Assembly: GCF_001678665.1 (NCBI RefSeq)
Contig: NZ_LZRP01000001.1
Span: 744,001-808,000, forward strand
Length of the DNA stretch: 64,000 nucleotides
Direction: 5' to 3'
Source of the DNA: Erythrobacter sp. QSSC1-22B
GTDB taxonomy: Bacteria; Pseudomonadota; Alphaproteobacteria; Sphingomonadales; Sphingomonadaceae
Shown here: piece after piece, positions 6,929 through 15,905 of the stretch
Position numbering within the stretch: position 1 is the stretch's first letter
Layout of the letters: each line of letters starts with the position of its first letter
Notes under the pieces: generated by a model
Seen by the model: only the letters and a program-made list of their open reading frames with translations
Told to the model about the DNA's origin: nothing
Databases searched by the model: none
Translations under genes and position numbers: made by a program

Positions 6929-7633
6929 GTGACAAACCCTTCTCCGACGATCCTCGCCCAGAACCTCACCCTGACGCTCGGCACCGAACAGGCGCCGGTC
7001 GAAATCCTGCGCGGGATCGACCTGCGGATCGAGACTGGCGAAACTGTCGCGCTGCTCGGCCCCTCGGGCTCGGGCAAAAGCTCGCTGATGGCGGTGCTGT
7101 CGGGCCTCGAACGCGCCAGCGGCGGCACGCTCAGCGTCGCGGGCGAGAATTTCGCCGCGCTGAGCGAGGATGGCCTTGCCCACGCCCGCCGCGGGCGGAT
7201 CGGGATCGTGCTCCAGGCCTTCCACCTGCTGCCGACGATGACCGCGCTCGAGAACGTCGCGACCCCGATGGAACTGGCCGGCGAGAGCGATGCCCAACTC
7301 CGCGCTCGCGCCGAGCTCGAAGCGGTCGGTCTCGGTCACCGGATCGACCATTACCCGCAGCAATTGTCCGGCGGCGAACAGCAGCGCGTCGCTATCGCGC
7401 GCGCCACCGCAGCGCGCCCCGCGCTGATCTTCGCCGACGAACCAACTGGCAATCTGGACGCCGCGACCGGTCACGAGATCGTCGACCTGCTGTTCGCGCG
7501 CCGCGCCGAGACCGGCGCAACGCTGCTCGTGATCACCCACGATCCCGAACTGGCCGAGAAATGCGCGCGGGTGATCACCCTCGCCGATGGGCTCATCGCC
7601 ACCGATACCCGCGGATCGACGACGCCCGCATGA
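6929..7633 (+). CDS. ABC transporter ATP-binding protein (YbbA/LolD type)
   Basis: ATPase of 234 residues that pairs with the following permease. It carries Walker [11 protein letters not shown]-loop [11 protein letters not shown], signature [14 protein letters not shown], Walker [14 protein letters not shown] and an H-loop in VITHDP. A GTG at 6929 is preferred; another GTG at 6896 is possible but would extend into the promoter region shared with tesA. The stop overlaps the permease start (ATGA). MacB/LolD-type ATPases drive extraction or mechanical work on lipids and lipoproteins rather than classical uptake. Confidence 0.92.
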   Translation: MTNPSPTILAQNLTLTLGTEQAPVEILRGIDLRIETGETVALLGPSGSGKSSLMAVLSGLERASGGTLSVAGENFAALSEDGLAHARRGRIGIVLQAFHLLPTMTALENVATPMELAGESDAQLRARAELEAVGLGHRIDHYPQQLSGGEQQRVAIARATAARPALIFADEPTGNLDAATGHEIVDLLFARRAETGATLLVITHDPELAEKCARVITLADGLIATDTRGSTTPA

Positions 7634-10137
7634 GTTGGGCGACCGCATGGCGGATTGCGCGGCGCGATCTCAACGCGCGCTTTCGCGGCTTGCGGCTGCT
7701 GTTGGTGTGCCTGTTCCTTGGCACCGGTGCGCTCACCGCGATCGGCTCGCTGACCGCCGCGATCGAGCAGGAGATATCCTCGAGCGGGCAGGAATTGCTC
7801 GGCGGCGATCTCGAGATCGAATTGTGGCAGCGCGGGCTGGAGGACGAGGAAAGCGCGGCGCTGGCCGAATATGGCGAGCTGTCGCGCGGCTTCCGCATGC
7901 AGGCGATGGCGCGCGCCGGCGAACAGGCGGTTCCGATCGGCTTGAAGGCTATTGATGAGGCCTATCCGCTATACGGCGAACTGACGCTGCAGGACGGGCG
8001 CTCAGTGGGTGCGCCCGAAGCCGATGAAGTCTGGCTCGGCCAGGGCGCGGCCGACCGGCTCGGCATCGCGACGGGCGACGCGGTCGCCATCGGGACGCAG
8101 ACGCTCACGGTCGGCGGCATCATCGCCAACGAACCCGACAAGCTCAGCGAGGGCTTCCAGCTCGGCCCCACCGTGATCGCGGCCGAGGATCTGCCGGTCC
8201 GCGCCGGTCTGATCGCACCGGGCTCGATGTATCAGACCAAGACCCGCGTCGCCTTTGCCGGAGCGCAGGACGCCGAGGAAGTCCGCGACACGCTGGAGGA
8301 CCGCTTCCCCGAAGCAGGGTTCGATTTCCGCACCGCCGACCGCGCCTCTCCGGGCGCCGACCGCTTCGTCAACCGCATGAGCGAATTCCTCACTCTCGTC
8401 GGCCTCGCAGCGCTGGTGATTGCCGGGATCGGGATCGGCGGCGGCGTGACCTCGTATCTCGATGCCCGGCGTCAGGGCATCGCGACGCTGAAGATCCTCG
8501 GCGCGAGCAGTGGCGATATCGCGCGCATCTATGCGCTGCAGATCTTTGCTGCGGCGGTGGTCGGCAGCCTCGCCGGCATTCTGGTTGGGATTGCGGTCAC
8601 TCCAGTGCTGGCGCTGGCGCTGCAGGGCCTGCTCCCGGTCGACAGCGGGCTGGTGATCGACCCCGGCGCCATCCTGCTGGCGCTGGCCTATGGCCTTCTG
8701 GTCGCGCTGATCTTCGCGGCCCCGCCGCTGATGCGCGCGCGGCGCTTCCCCGCGATGGCACTGATGCGCGCGCGTGTCTCGCCGCTCGGCGGCGACCGCA
8801 AGGCGCTGGGCATCGTCGCGGCGGGCCTCGTCGCAATCGTCGCGCTGGCGCTGCTGACCGCCAGCCGCCCCGAACTCTCGGCGATGTTCCTCGCCGGTGC
8901 TGCGGTGGCGCTCGGGCTGCTGGCGCTGCTGGCGATGGGGATCCGCCGCCTCGCCGCCGCGCTGCCGCGTCCCTCCGGCCCGATCGCGCGCAACGCGCTT
9001 GCCAATCTTCATCGCCCGGGATCGAGCACCACCGCGCTGGTGACCGCGCTTGGCTTCGGTCTCGGCGCTTTCGTGCTGCTCGCCGCCGTGCAATCGGCGA
9101 TTGACGGCAATATTGAGCGGCGCGTGCCCGAGCAGGCGCCCGACTACTTCGTGCTCGATATCCCGCGCGACCGGGTGAGCGATTTCGAGCAACTGGTTTG
9201 GGCCGAGGACGAGCAGGCCGTGATCCGCGCCGTTCCCGCGCTACGCGGAGCGGTGCTGGCCTTCGGGCCCGAGGGCAAGATGACCCGTACCGCTGAGCTC
9301 GAGGACGTCCCCGACGGCGCCTGGGCGCTACGCGGCGAGCGTGGGCTGACCTATGCGGACGAGATTCCCGACAGCAACACCATCGTCGCGGGCCAATGGT
9401 GGGGCCCGTCCTATAACGGCGAGCCGCTGGTCTCGGTGGACGAGGAACTCGCCGAAGCGGCCGGACTCCAGATCGGCGACATGATCACGTTCGGTGTTCT
9501 TGGCGTGGAACGAACTGCACGGATCGCCAATCTTCGCCAGATCGAGTGGGAGAGCCTTGGCTTCAACTATGTCTTCGTGCTCAGCCCCAACGCTATTCAG
9601 GATGCGCCGCACAATCTCGCCGCCACCATCGAGCTGACCGCGGGGACCCCGACCGGACCGCTGCTGCAGGCGCTGGTGCGCGAATTTCCATCGAGCTCGG
9701 TGATCGAGGTCGGTAACGTGCTGCAACAGGCGCGCACGCTACTCGAACAGGTCGGGCTGGCGACTCTCGCCGCAGCAGGCGTGGCAGTGCTGGCCGGGCT
9801 GGCCGTGCTTCTGGGCGCAATTGCCGCCGCGCGCGCCCAGCGCACCTACGACACCGTGATCCTGCGCGTGCTGGGTGCCGATCGTCGTCAGATCCTGACG
9901 ATGCAACTGGTCGAATACCTCCTGTTGGCGGGCGCGCTGGCGCTGGTGGCGCTGGGGCTCGGAAGTCTCACCGCCTGGCTGGTGGTCACCCAGCTGTTCG
10001 AATTCGACTGGCTGCCCGACTGGGGCACGGTGCTTGCGGTGCTGGGGCTTGGGATCGCGGTGGTGCTGTTGTTCGCGGTCCTTGGGTCGCTGCCGTTGCT
10101 GCGTGCCAAGCCCGCGCAGGCGCTGCGCACCTTGTAA
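7630..10137 (+). CDS. FtsX-like ABC permease (YbbP type)
   Basis: Large inner-membrane permease of 835 residues. It has an N-terminal helix (about 22-45), a large periplasmic domain, three helices around 245-350, a second cluster of helices near 385-450, another soluble domain and a final three-helix FtsX block. This ten-helix, two-FtsX-domain layout matches YbbP rather than the four-helix LolC/MacB type. The ATG at 7630 overlaps the ATPase stop. The linked TesA-like lipoprotein suggests a role in lysophospholipid or fatty-acyl handling at the inner membrane, as proposed for YbbAP-TesA. Confidence 0.92.
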   Translation: MSWATAWRIARRDLNARFRGLRLLLVCLFLGTGALTAIGSLTAAIEQEISSSGQELLGGDLEIELWQRGLEDEESAALAEYGELSRGFRMQAMARAGEQAVPIGLKAIDEAYPLYGELTLQDGRSVGAPEADEVWLGQGAADRLGIATGDAVAIGTQTLTVGGIIANEPDKLSEGFQLGPTVIAAEDLPVRAGLIAPGSMYQTKTRVAFAGAQDAEEVRDTLEDRFPEAGFDFRTADRASPGADRFVNRMSEFLTLVGLAALVIAGIGIGGGVTSYLDARRQGIATLKILGASSGDIARIYALQIFAAAVVGSLAGILVGIAVTPVLALALQGLLPVDSGLVIDPGAILLALAYGLLVALIFAAPPLMRARRFPAMALMRARVSPLGGDRKALGIVAAGLVAIVALALLTASRPELSAMFLAGAAVALGLLALLAMGIRRLAAALPRPSGPIARNALANLHRPGSSTTALVTALGFGLGAFVLLAAVQSAIDGNIERRVPEQAPDYFVLDIPRDRVSDFEQLVWAEDEQAVIRAVPALRGAVLAFGPEGKMTRTAELEDVPDGAWALRGERGLTYADEIPDSNTIVAGQWWGPSYNGEPLVSVDEELAEAAGLQIGDMITFGVLGVERTARIANLRQIEWESLGFNYVFVLSPNAIQDAPHNLAATIELTAGTPTGPLLQALVREFPSSSVIEVGNVLQQARTLLEQVGLATLAAAGVAVLAGLAVLLGAIAAARAQRTYDTVILRVLGADRRQILTMQLVEYLLLAGALALVALGLGSLTAWLVVTQLFEFDWLPDWGTVLAVLGLGIAVVLLFAVLGSLPLLRAKPAQALRTL

Positions 10138-10224
10138 CAGGCATCGAGCCAGGGCGCGGGATACCACCTCCCGTCGGGACGCTCCGCTCTACCTGCCCCC
10201 CTCTACCCGTACTGCAGACAAGAA

Positions 10225-10248
10225 AAAGGGGGCCGCGAAGCCCCCTTT
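10225..10248 (-). terminator. Intrinsic terminator of the first TonB receptor gene
   Basis: A 9-bp stem (AAAGGGGGC at 10225-10233 with GCCCCCTTT at 10240-10248) encloses CGCGAA. On the minus strand the stem runs directly into TTTTTCTTG, a good U-tract, 24 bases after the receptor stop. On the plus strand it is followed by CCCTTTT and may also stop readthrough from the permease. Confidence 0.85.
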
Positions 10249-10271
10249 CCCTTTTGTCGATAGCTTGTCGC

Positions 10272-12914
10272 TTAGAAGCGGAAGCGGCCGGTCACACCGT
10301 AGGTGCGCGGTGCATTGGGGTAGCCCGAAACCGTACCGGCCTGCGCCACGCCATCGAACACTGCGGTGAGGTAGCGTTCGTTGGTAAGGTTGCGGACATA
10401 GCCCGACAGCTCGAAACCATTGTCCATCACGAAGGCCAGCGATGCGTTGACCTGATTGACCTCGCGGCGGAACTGACGCGCCACCGCAATGCCGGCCGCG
10501 GTCGAACCGAAACCGGTGAGCCCATTGACGATCTGCGTGTTGCTCTCGTGGTAGAAATCCACGCGACCGATCAGCAGATTGCCGCTGGCGCCGAACTCAT
10601 GCGTATAAGTGCCCGAGGTGGCGATCGTGAATTCCGGGATATCGGCCGGGCGCTGGCCCGTAAGATCACCCAGCGTGGAATTCGTGAAGCTGTCGTAAGT
10701 CGGGTCGAGGTAGGTCAATGCGAACGTAAACACGAGCGGATCGGTCGGTGACACGGTCGCATCGAATTCGAAGCCCTTGGTCGACTGCTCTTCCGCATTG
10801 GCCAGCGCGAAGCCGGTGCCGGTGAAGACGTTCGACTGGAAGTTCTCCAGCGTCTGGTCGAACAGAGCGAGGTTGAACCCGACCCGGTCGAACTGAGCCT
10901 TCAAGCCGATCTCATAGACCTTGGCCTTCTCCGGCAGAGCGAAGCGCGTGCCGGTACCGAGGTTGGGCACCGCCAGCCCGGCATCGCGGATCGGCGAGGA
11001 CGGAGCCAGGATCGTGCTGCCGAACGGGCCAGGCGTGAAATCGCTCGGGAACGGACGGCTGTCGCGCGACAGATTGACCGAGCTCGCCTTGAAGCCCGTG
11101 GCATAGGTGAAATAGGCGTTGATGTTGTCGCTCACGTCATAGGCGGCACGAAGCGTGTAGCTCCAGTCGTCGTCGCGGGTCTGGCCCGGTTCCACCGAAT
11201 TGGGCACGTTTAGGAACGGCGGCAGGAACTGCAGGGGACGCAGCGCCAGCAACGGGTTCGTTGCCGGATTGATTGCGGCGGCCGAGATGGCCCCGAACGC
11301 GCCCGGCTGGGCGGCGGCGAATTGACCGATGACCGTCGGGGTTACCTGGCTCGGAGCAATCCCCAGAGCACCGGCAATCTGGCCGACGATCAGGGCATCC
11401 ACGAGGTTGGTGTTGGCCAGCGGATCGAGCGATTCCTGCTGAAGCGCGAAGTCCTTCTTGTCGTCGGTGTAGTTGAAGCCGCCGGTCAGCGTCAGGCGAT
11501 CGGTGACTTCGAGATCGACGGTGCCGAAGATCGAGTAGCTCTCGTTCTCGAGCGTGAAGAACTCACGCGTGCTGGGGCCCTCGGCAAAGATCGAGCCGCT
11601 CGCGAAGCCCAGACCCGCTTCGACACCGGCCAGCGTCCCGGGACGACCGCGACCGGCCAGCAGGTCGAAGAACGGGCGCGCGTCCGGCCCATTGGTCAGA
11701 CCGCTGTTCTGGGTGACGTCTTCCTTGAAGTAGAAGCCACCGAGCAGGAAGTTGAGCGGGCCGTCGAAATCCGAGGTGACCCGAAATTCCTGCGTAAAGG
11801 TGTCGATCGCCTGGTCGCGGAATTCGGCGACTACGTCGGCGCTGGAGAAATCGACGTCCTGCTGGCTGAAGCTGCGCAGTTCGCGATAGGCGGTGATCGA
11901 GGTCAGCGAGATCGCGCCGATTTCGTAATCCGCCTGCAGAGAACCGCCGTAGCTCTCGATCTCGTTGACCGGCAACTGGTTGAGATAGGTGCGGTCGGAG
12001 AACACGTCCTCGCGCTCGATCTGACCGCCGACGGCGAAGATCAGCGGAACGGTCGGGCCGGCGATGAGATTGCCGGCGAAGCAGCACAGCTCGTCGATCT
12101 TGGAGTAATCGCCGATGGCGCGGATGCGCAGCGGGCCGCTGTTGTCGAACAGCAACTGACCGCGCACCGAGTAACGGTCGCGCTCGTTGATCTTCTCATC
12201 GAGATTGACGACATCGACATAGCCGTCGCGCTTGTTGAGGTTGGCGTCGAGCGAGAAGGCGACGCTGTCGGTCAGCGGACCGGTGATGTCGCCCTTGAGC
12301 ACGATGTTGTCGTAATTGCCGTAGGTCGCCGAAACCGAGCCACCGAAGTTGAACTGCGGCTCGCGGGTGATGACCGAGATCACGCCGGCGCTGGCGTTCT
12401 TGCCGAACAGCGTCGACTGCGGCCCGCGCAGGACTTCGATGCGCTGGACGTTGGCGATATCGTTGATCTGTGCCGCCGAGCGCGAACGGAAGACGTTGTC
12501 GATGAACACGCCGACCGAGGGTTCGACACCGGCGTTGTTGGCGCCATTGCCGAAGCCGCGGATGATGAAGGTGGTGTTGGCCGAGCTCTGCAGCTGGCTC
12601 ACACGCAGCGAGGGCGAAACGGTCTGCAGGTCCTGCAGATCGCGGATTTCGGCGCGCTCGAGCGTTTCGCCGGTGGTCACGCTGACCGAAACGGGAACTT
12701 CCTGCAGCGTCTGTTCGCGCTTGGTTGCGGTAACGACGATGACATTGGGATTCGTCGTCGGGGCGACCTCGGCAGTGCCGTCGGTCATCTCGGCGTCGTT
12801 GTCCTGCGTGCGGACCGGATCGTTCTCGATCACGTCCTGAGCGAACACGCTGGCTGGGGTCAAGGCAAAGGCAGCGGCGCCTACAAGCAGGCGCGCGGAA
12901 ACGGAAATGTGCAT
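10272..12914 (-). CDS. TonB-dependent outer-membrane receptor
   Basis: Outer-membrane active-transport receptor of 880 residues. The signal peptide (MHISVSARLLVGAAAFALTP) ends near VFAQ. A short linker leads to the TonB-box-like VIVVTATKREQTLQEVPVSV, then the plug with RIEVLRGPQSTLFGKNASAG. A 22-strand barrel follows, ending in aromatic YGVTGRFRF as needed for Bam insertion. The ATG at 12914 follows AGAGGA; a longer frame to 13037 is not supported. The substrate is unknown. Receptors of this subtype in sphingomonads are often assigned to siderophores or complex organics. No linked sigma/anti-sigma pair is present. Confidence 0.93.
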   Translation of the reverse strand: MHISVSARLLVGAAAFALTPASVFAQDVIENDPVRTQDNDAEMTDGTAEVAPTTNPNVIVVTATKREQTLQEVPVSVSVTTGETLERAEIRDLQDLQTVSPSLRVSQLQSSANTTFIIRGFGNGANNAGVEPSVGVFIDNVFRSRSAAQINDIANVQRIEVLRGPQSTLFGKNASAGVISVITREPQFNFGGSVSATYGNYDNIVLKGDITGPLTDSVAFSLDANLNKRDGYVDVVNLDEKINERDRYSVRGQLLFDNSGPLRIRAIGDYSKIDELCCFAGNLIAGPTVPLIFAVGGQIEREDVFSDRTYLNQLPVNEIESYGGSLQADYEIGAISLTSITAYRELRSFSQQDVDFSSADVVAEFRDQAIDTFTQEFRVTSDFDGPLNFLLGGFYFKEDVTQNSGLTNGPDARPFFDLLAGRGRPGTLAGVEAGLGFASGSIFAEGPSTREFFTLENESYSIFGTVDLEVTDRLTLTGGFNYTDDKKDFALQQESLDPLANTNLVDALIVGQIAGALGIAPSQVTPTVIGQFAAAQPGAFGAISAAAINPATNPLLALRPLQFLPPFLNVPNSVEPGQTRDDDWSYTLRAAYDVSDNINAYFTYATGFKASSVNLSRDSRPFPSDFTPGPFGSTILAPSSPIRDAGLAVPNLGTGTRFALPEKAKVYEIGLKAQFDRVGFNLALFDQTLENFQSNVFTGTGFALANAEEQSTKGFEFDATVSPTDPLVFTFALTYLDPTYDSFTNSTLGDLTGQRPADIPEFTIATSGTYTHEFGASGNLLIGRVDFYHESNTQIVNGLTGFGSTAAGIAVARQFRREVNQVNASLAFVMDNGFELSGYVRNLTNERYLTAVFDGVAQAGTVSGYPNAPRTYGVTGRFRF

Positions 12915-13035
12915 GAAAGGTCCTCTTTGTGCGGGTTCGTCTCTGGGCGAACCCCAACGTTGTGCGAACGCGACGCGCGTCTCTCCCGGCGTCTCGAGGG
13001 GTCCCTTAGGGGCAGGTTCCCCGTCGCTCAACGCC

Positions 13036-13080
13036 AATGTTGCGTCGTTCGTCGAATTGTTGCCCGATTGTTGCAGTCAA
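13036..13080 (-). promoter_or_regulatory. Putative receptor promoter with repeated ATTGTTGC elements
   Basis: Reading the minus strand, TTGACT (13080-13075) could be a -35 box for the TonB receptor. Just downstream of it are two direct copies of GCAACAAT 11 bases apart (plus-strand 13056-13063 and 13067-13074). A third, near-identical copy lies at 13036-13043. One helical turn between two copies suggests an operator rather than chance. No clear -10 box was identified. Confidence 0.35.
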
Positions 13081-13199
13081 TTCACACCGGGGGGTCTCGC
13101 TCTTCTTTCGCGCCCTGCACGCTTGCCGTTCCAAAGCACCTGCGGTAGGGGCGCGCGACCCAATCACCCCGACACTCTCCCCACGAAAGCACCCGCCTC

Positions 13200-15026
13200 A
13201 TGTCCCGCGATCTGCGTAATATCGCCATCATCGCCCACGTCGACCATGGCAAGACCACGCTCGTCGACCAACTCTTCCGCCAGTCCGGCACCTTCCGCGA
13301 GAACCAGCGCGTCGAAGAACGCGCGATGGATTCGGGCGATCTGGAAAAGGAGCGGGGCATCACGATCCTCGCCAAATGCACCAGCGTCGAGTGGGGCCAT
13401 GACGACACCAACACCCGCATCAACATCGTCGACACCCCTGGCCACGCCGACTTCGGCGCCGAGGTGGAGCGCATCCTGTCGATGGTCGACGGGGTGATCC
13501 TGCTGGTCGATGCCGCCGAAGGGCCGATGCCGCAGACCAAATTCGTCACCGGCAAGGCGCTGGCGCTCGGTCTCAAGCCGATCGTTGTCGTCAACAAGAT
13601 CGACCGTCCCGACGGCCGCCATGCCGAAGTGCTCGACGAGGTGTTCGAACTCTTCCTCACGCTCGACGCCAATGACGAGCAGCTCGATTTCCCCGTGCTC
13701 TATGCCAGCGGCCGCGACGGCTACGCCAGCTCCGACCCCGAGGCGCGCTCGGGCACGCTCGATCCGCTGTTCGAGCAGGTCGTTGCGCATGTCCCCTCGC
13801 CCGGTCTCGACCCCGACGGCCCGTTCAGCTTCCTCGCGACGCTGCTCGACCGCGACAATTTCATGGGCCGCGTGCTCACCGGCCGGATCCAGTCCGGCAC
13901 CGTCCGCGTCAACGACCCGATCCACGCGATCGATGTCGAGGGCAAGGTCGTCGAAGTCGGCCGCGCCACCAAGCTAATGAGCTTCGACGGGCTTGATCGC
14001 GTTCCGGTCGAGACCGCGGTGGCGGGCGATATCATCGCTCTGGCCGGTCTGGAGAAGGCGACCGTGTCCAACACCGTCGCCGATCCTGCCGTCAAGGAAC
14101 CGATCCCCGCGCAGCCGATCGATCCGCCGACGCTGGCGATGCGCTTCAGCGTCAACGACAGCCCGCTGGCCGGCCGCGAAGGCTCCAAGGTCACCAGCCG
14201 GATGATCCGCGACCGCCTGCTGCGCGAAGCCGAAACCAATGTCGCGATCCGCGTCACCGAAGCCGCCGACAAGGACAGCTTCGAAGTCGCGGGCCGCGGC
14301 GAATTGCAGCTCGGCGTGCTCATCGAGACGATGCGCCGCGAAGGCTTCGAGCTGGGCATCAGCCGCCCGCGCGTCCTGTTCCAGGAAGAGGACGGCAAGC
14401 GGCTCGAGCCTTATGAAACCGTGGTCATCGATGTCGATGACGAGCATTCGGGTACCGTCGTCGAGAAGATGCAGCGCCGCAAGGCCGAGCTGACCGAGAT
14501 GCGCCCCAGCGGCAGCGGCAAGACCCGCATCACCTTCTCGGCGCCCAGCCGCGGGCTGATCGGCTATCATGGCGAATTCCTGTCCGACACGCGCGGCACC
14601 GGGATCATGAACCGCTTGTTCGAGAAGTACGGCCCCTACAAGGGTGCGGTCGGCGGTCGCCAGAACGGCGTGTTGCTGTCCAATTCTTCCGGCGAGGCCA
14701 CCGCCTATGCGCTGTTCGCGCTCGAGGAGCGCGGCGAATTGTTCATCGGCGCGGGCGAGAAGATCTACGAGGGCATCATCATCGGCGAGAACGCCAAGCC
14801 CGAGGATCTCGAGGTCAATCCGCTCAAGTCCAAGCAGCTGACCAACTTCCGCTCGACCGGCAAGGATGACGCGATCCGCCTCACCCCGCCGCGCGCGATG
14901 ACGCTGGAACAGGCGATCGCCTATATCGACGACGACGAAATGGTCGAGGTGACCCCGCAGACGATCCGCCTGCGCAAGGCGATCCTCGATCCGAACGAGC
15001 GCAAGAAAGCCAAGCGCAAGGGCTGA
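13200..15026 (+). CDS. typA: Ribosome-associated GTPase TypA/BipA
   Basis: Translational GTPase of 608 residues that binds the 70S ribosome and is needed for growth under stress and cold. The G domain starts [14 protein letters not shown] (G1), then ERGITI (G2), DTPGHADFG (G3) and NKID (G4). An EF-Tu-like beta-barrel, EF-G-like domains III and V ([28 protein letters not shown]) and the BipA-specific C-terminal domain follow. Length and order match the family. No evident Shine-Dalgarno sequence precedes the ATG at 13200. The 285-base gap before it holds the divergent promoter region shared with the TonB receptor. Confidence 0.97.
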   Translation: MSRDLRNIAIIAHVDHGKTTLVDQLFRQSGTFRENQRVEERAMDSGDLEKERGITILAKCTSVEWGHDDTNTRINIVDTPGHADFGAEVERILSMVDGVILLVDAAEGPMPQTKFVTGKALALGLKPIVVVNKIDRPDGRHAEVLDEVFELFLTLDANDEQLDFPVLYASGRDGYASSDPEARSGTLDPLFEQVVAHVPSPGLDPDGPFSFLATLLDRDNFMGRVLTGRIQSGTVRVNDPIHAIDVEGKVVEVGRATKLMSFDGLDRVPVETAVAGDIIALAGLEKATVSNTVADPAVKEPIPAQPIDPPTLAMRFSVNDSPLAGREGSKVTSRMIRDRLLREAETNVAIRVTEAADKDSFEVAGRGELQLGVLIETMRREGFELGISRPRVLFQEEDGKRLEPYETVVIDVDDEHSGTVVEKMQRRKAELTEMRPSGSGKTRITFSAPSRGLIGYHGEFLSDTRGTGIMNRLFEKYGPYKGAVGGRQNGVLLSNSSGEATAYALFALEERGELFIGAGEKIYEGIIIGENAKPEDLEVNPLKSKQLTNFRSTGKDDAIRLTPPRAMTLEQAIAYIDDDEMVEVTPQTIRLRKAILDPNERKKAKRKG

Positions 15027-15033
15027 TGCCCGT

Positions 15034-15807
15034 TCAGGCCTTGAGCGCCTGCTCGCCCAGCACCAGCGCCGAGTAAACCAGCGTGCCGCCGGCGAAGGGG
15101 AGGAAATAGCTTTTCCTCTCCTCGGGCAGCTCTTCCTTGAGCACCACCAGCACGATCGCGCCCGCGACAAAGGCGAACAGCCCGCCGATGGCGATTTGCG
15201 GTACGGAGACCTGCGTTCCGAGGGCCCATCCCCCCAGGGTCGCCGCGCAAAGAGCCCAGCGCCCCTGGCTGTCGTAGAGTTCGGGATGGTCGCCCCGCGT
15301 GCCGAAATCGGCCGTTATAAAATGCAGCATCATGGCGAAGAAATACAGCGCGAGCCCAAGGAGGCTCGCATCCTCGCGGTGGTTGAGCAAATAACCGATG
15401 ACGAAAATCAACAGGCTGCTGGCGACGATATGCAGCCAGAACACGCTGCTTTCGGGTCGCTTGCCCGCACACCCGTCGTCGCGTTCATCACGGCTGCGTT
15501 TCAATGCCCGCTCGGTCCCGTAGAAAATCGCCAGCCCGAGCATGGCCACCCCATACACCGCACTTTCGGCCATCACCTCGCCCAGTCCGGTCGCCCGGCG
15601 GAACGTGCCTGCATGCGCGCCGAGTTCAGGCAGCATGTGGAGAAAGACATAGGCTACCGCCACGCCGCCGGAGAAGCTGAGCCAACGGCTACGCGGGTCG
15701 CGGTCGAGGAACCGAAGCCGGCCCACGAACAGATGCACAAGGCAGAATGCCGCGGCCATGAGGCCGGAAAACAGCGTCAGCGAGGGAGTCAATTGCGCCC
15801 CCGACAC
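15034..15807 (-). CDS. Polytopic membrane protein, distantly ZIP-like
   Basis: The 257-residue product has about eight hydrophobic segments. Two resemble ZIP metal transporters: SGGVAVAYVFLHMLPEL (an HMLPE motif in a membrane helix) and the C-terminal AGAIVLVVLKEELPEERKS. A His-containing helix (MMLHFITADF) lies between them. The assignment is tentative, because a typical ZIP helix IV HxxxE metal site is not obvious. The start is uncertain: GTG at 15807 lacks a good ribosome-binding site. It is the downstream neighbour of the second TonB receptor on the same strand, so co-expression is possible, and it converges tail-to-tail with typA. Confidence 0.7.
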   Translation of the reverse strand: MSGAQLTPSLTLFSGLMAAAFCLVHLFVGRLRFLDRDPRSRWLSFSGGVAVAYVFLHMLPELGAHAGTFRRATGLGEVMAESAVYGVAMLGLAIFYGTERALKRSRDERDDGCAGKRPESSVFWLHIVASSLLIFVIGYLLNHREDASLLGLALYFFAMMLHFITADFGTRGDHPELYDSQGRWALCAATLGGWALGTQVSVPQIAIGGLFAFVAGAIVLVVLKEELPEERKSYFLPFAGGTLVYSALVLGEQALKA

Positions 15808-15905
15808 TGGTAAATCGAACCATTGCAGCGCTTCATCATGGCCCGATGGATAGACGCCGCCCTCCCGCTTGGCGAGGGGCGGCGCCTGTCATGCTGCGGG
15901 TTAGA

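Noticed and set aside
6718-7629. N-terminal extension of the FtsX-like permease frame
   Set aside because: It is the out-of-frame shadow of the tesA 5' end and the ABC ATPase; the permease begins at the ATGA overlap at 7630.
11322-13148. 608-codon open frame on the plus strand antisense to the first TonB receptor
   Set aside because: No recognisable motif; it lies over the signal peptide and plug of a real gene and would run through the typA upstream region.
15854-15884. GC-rich hairpin (CGCCGCCCT with AGGGGCGGCG) downstream of the second TonB receptor
   Set aside because: The stem has a bulge and no U-tract on either strand. It may end the receptor transcript, but it is not strong enough to list as a terminator.
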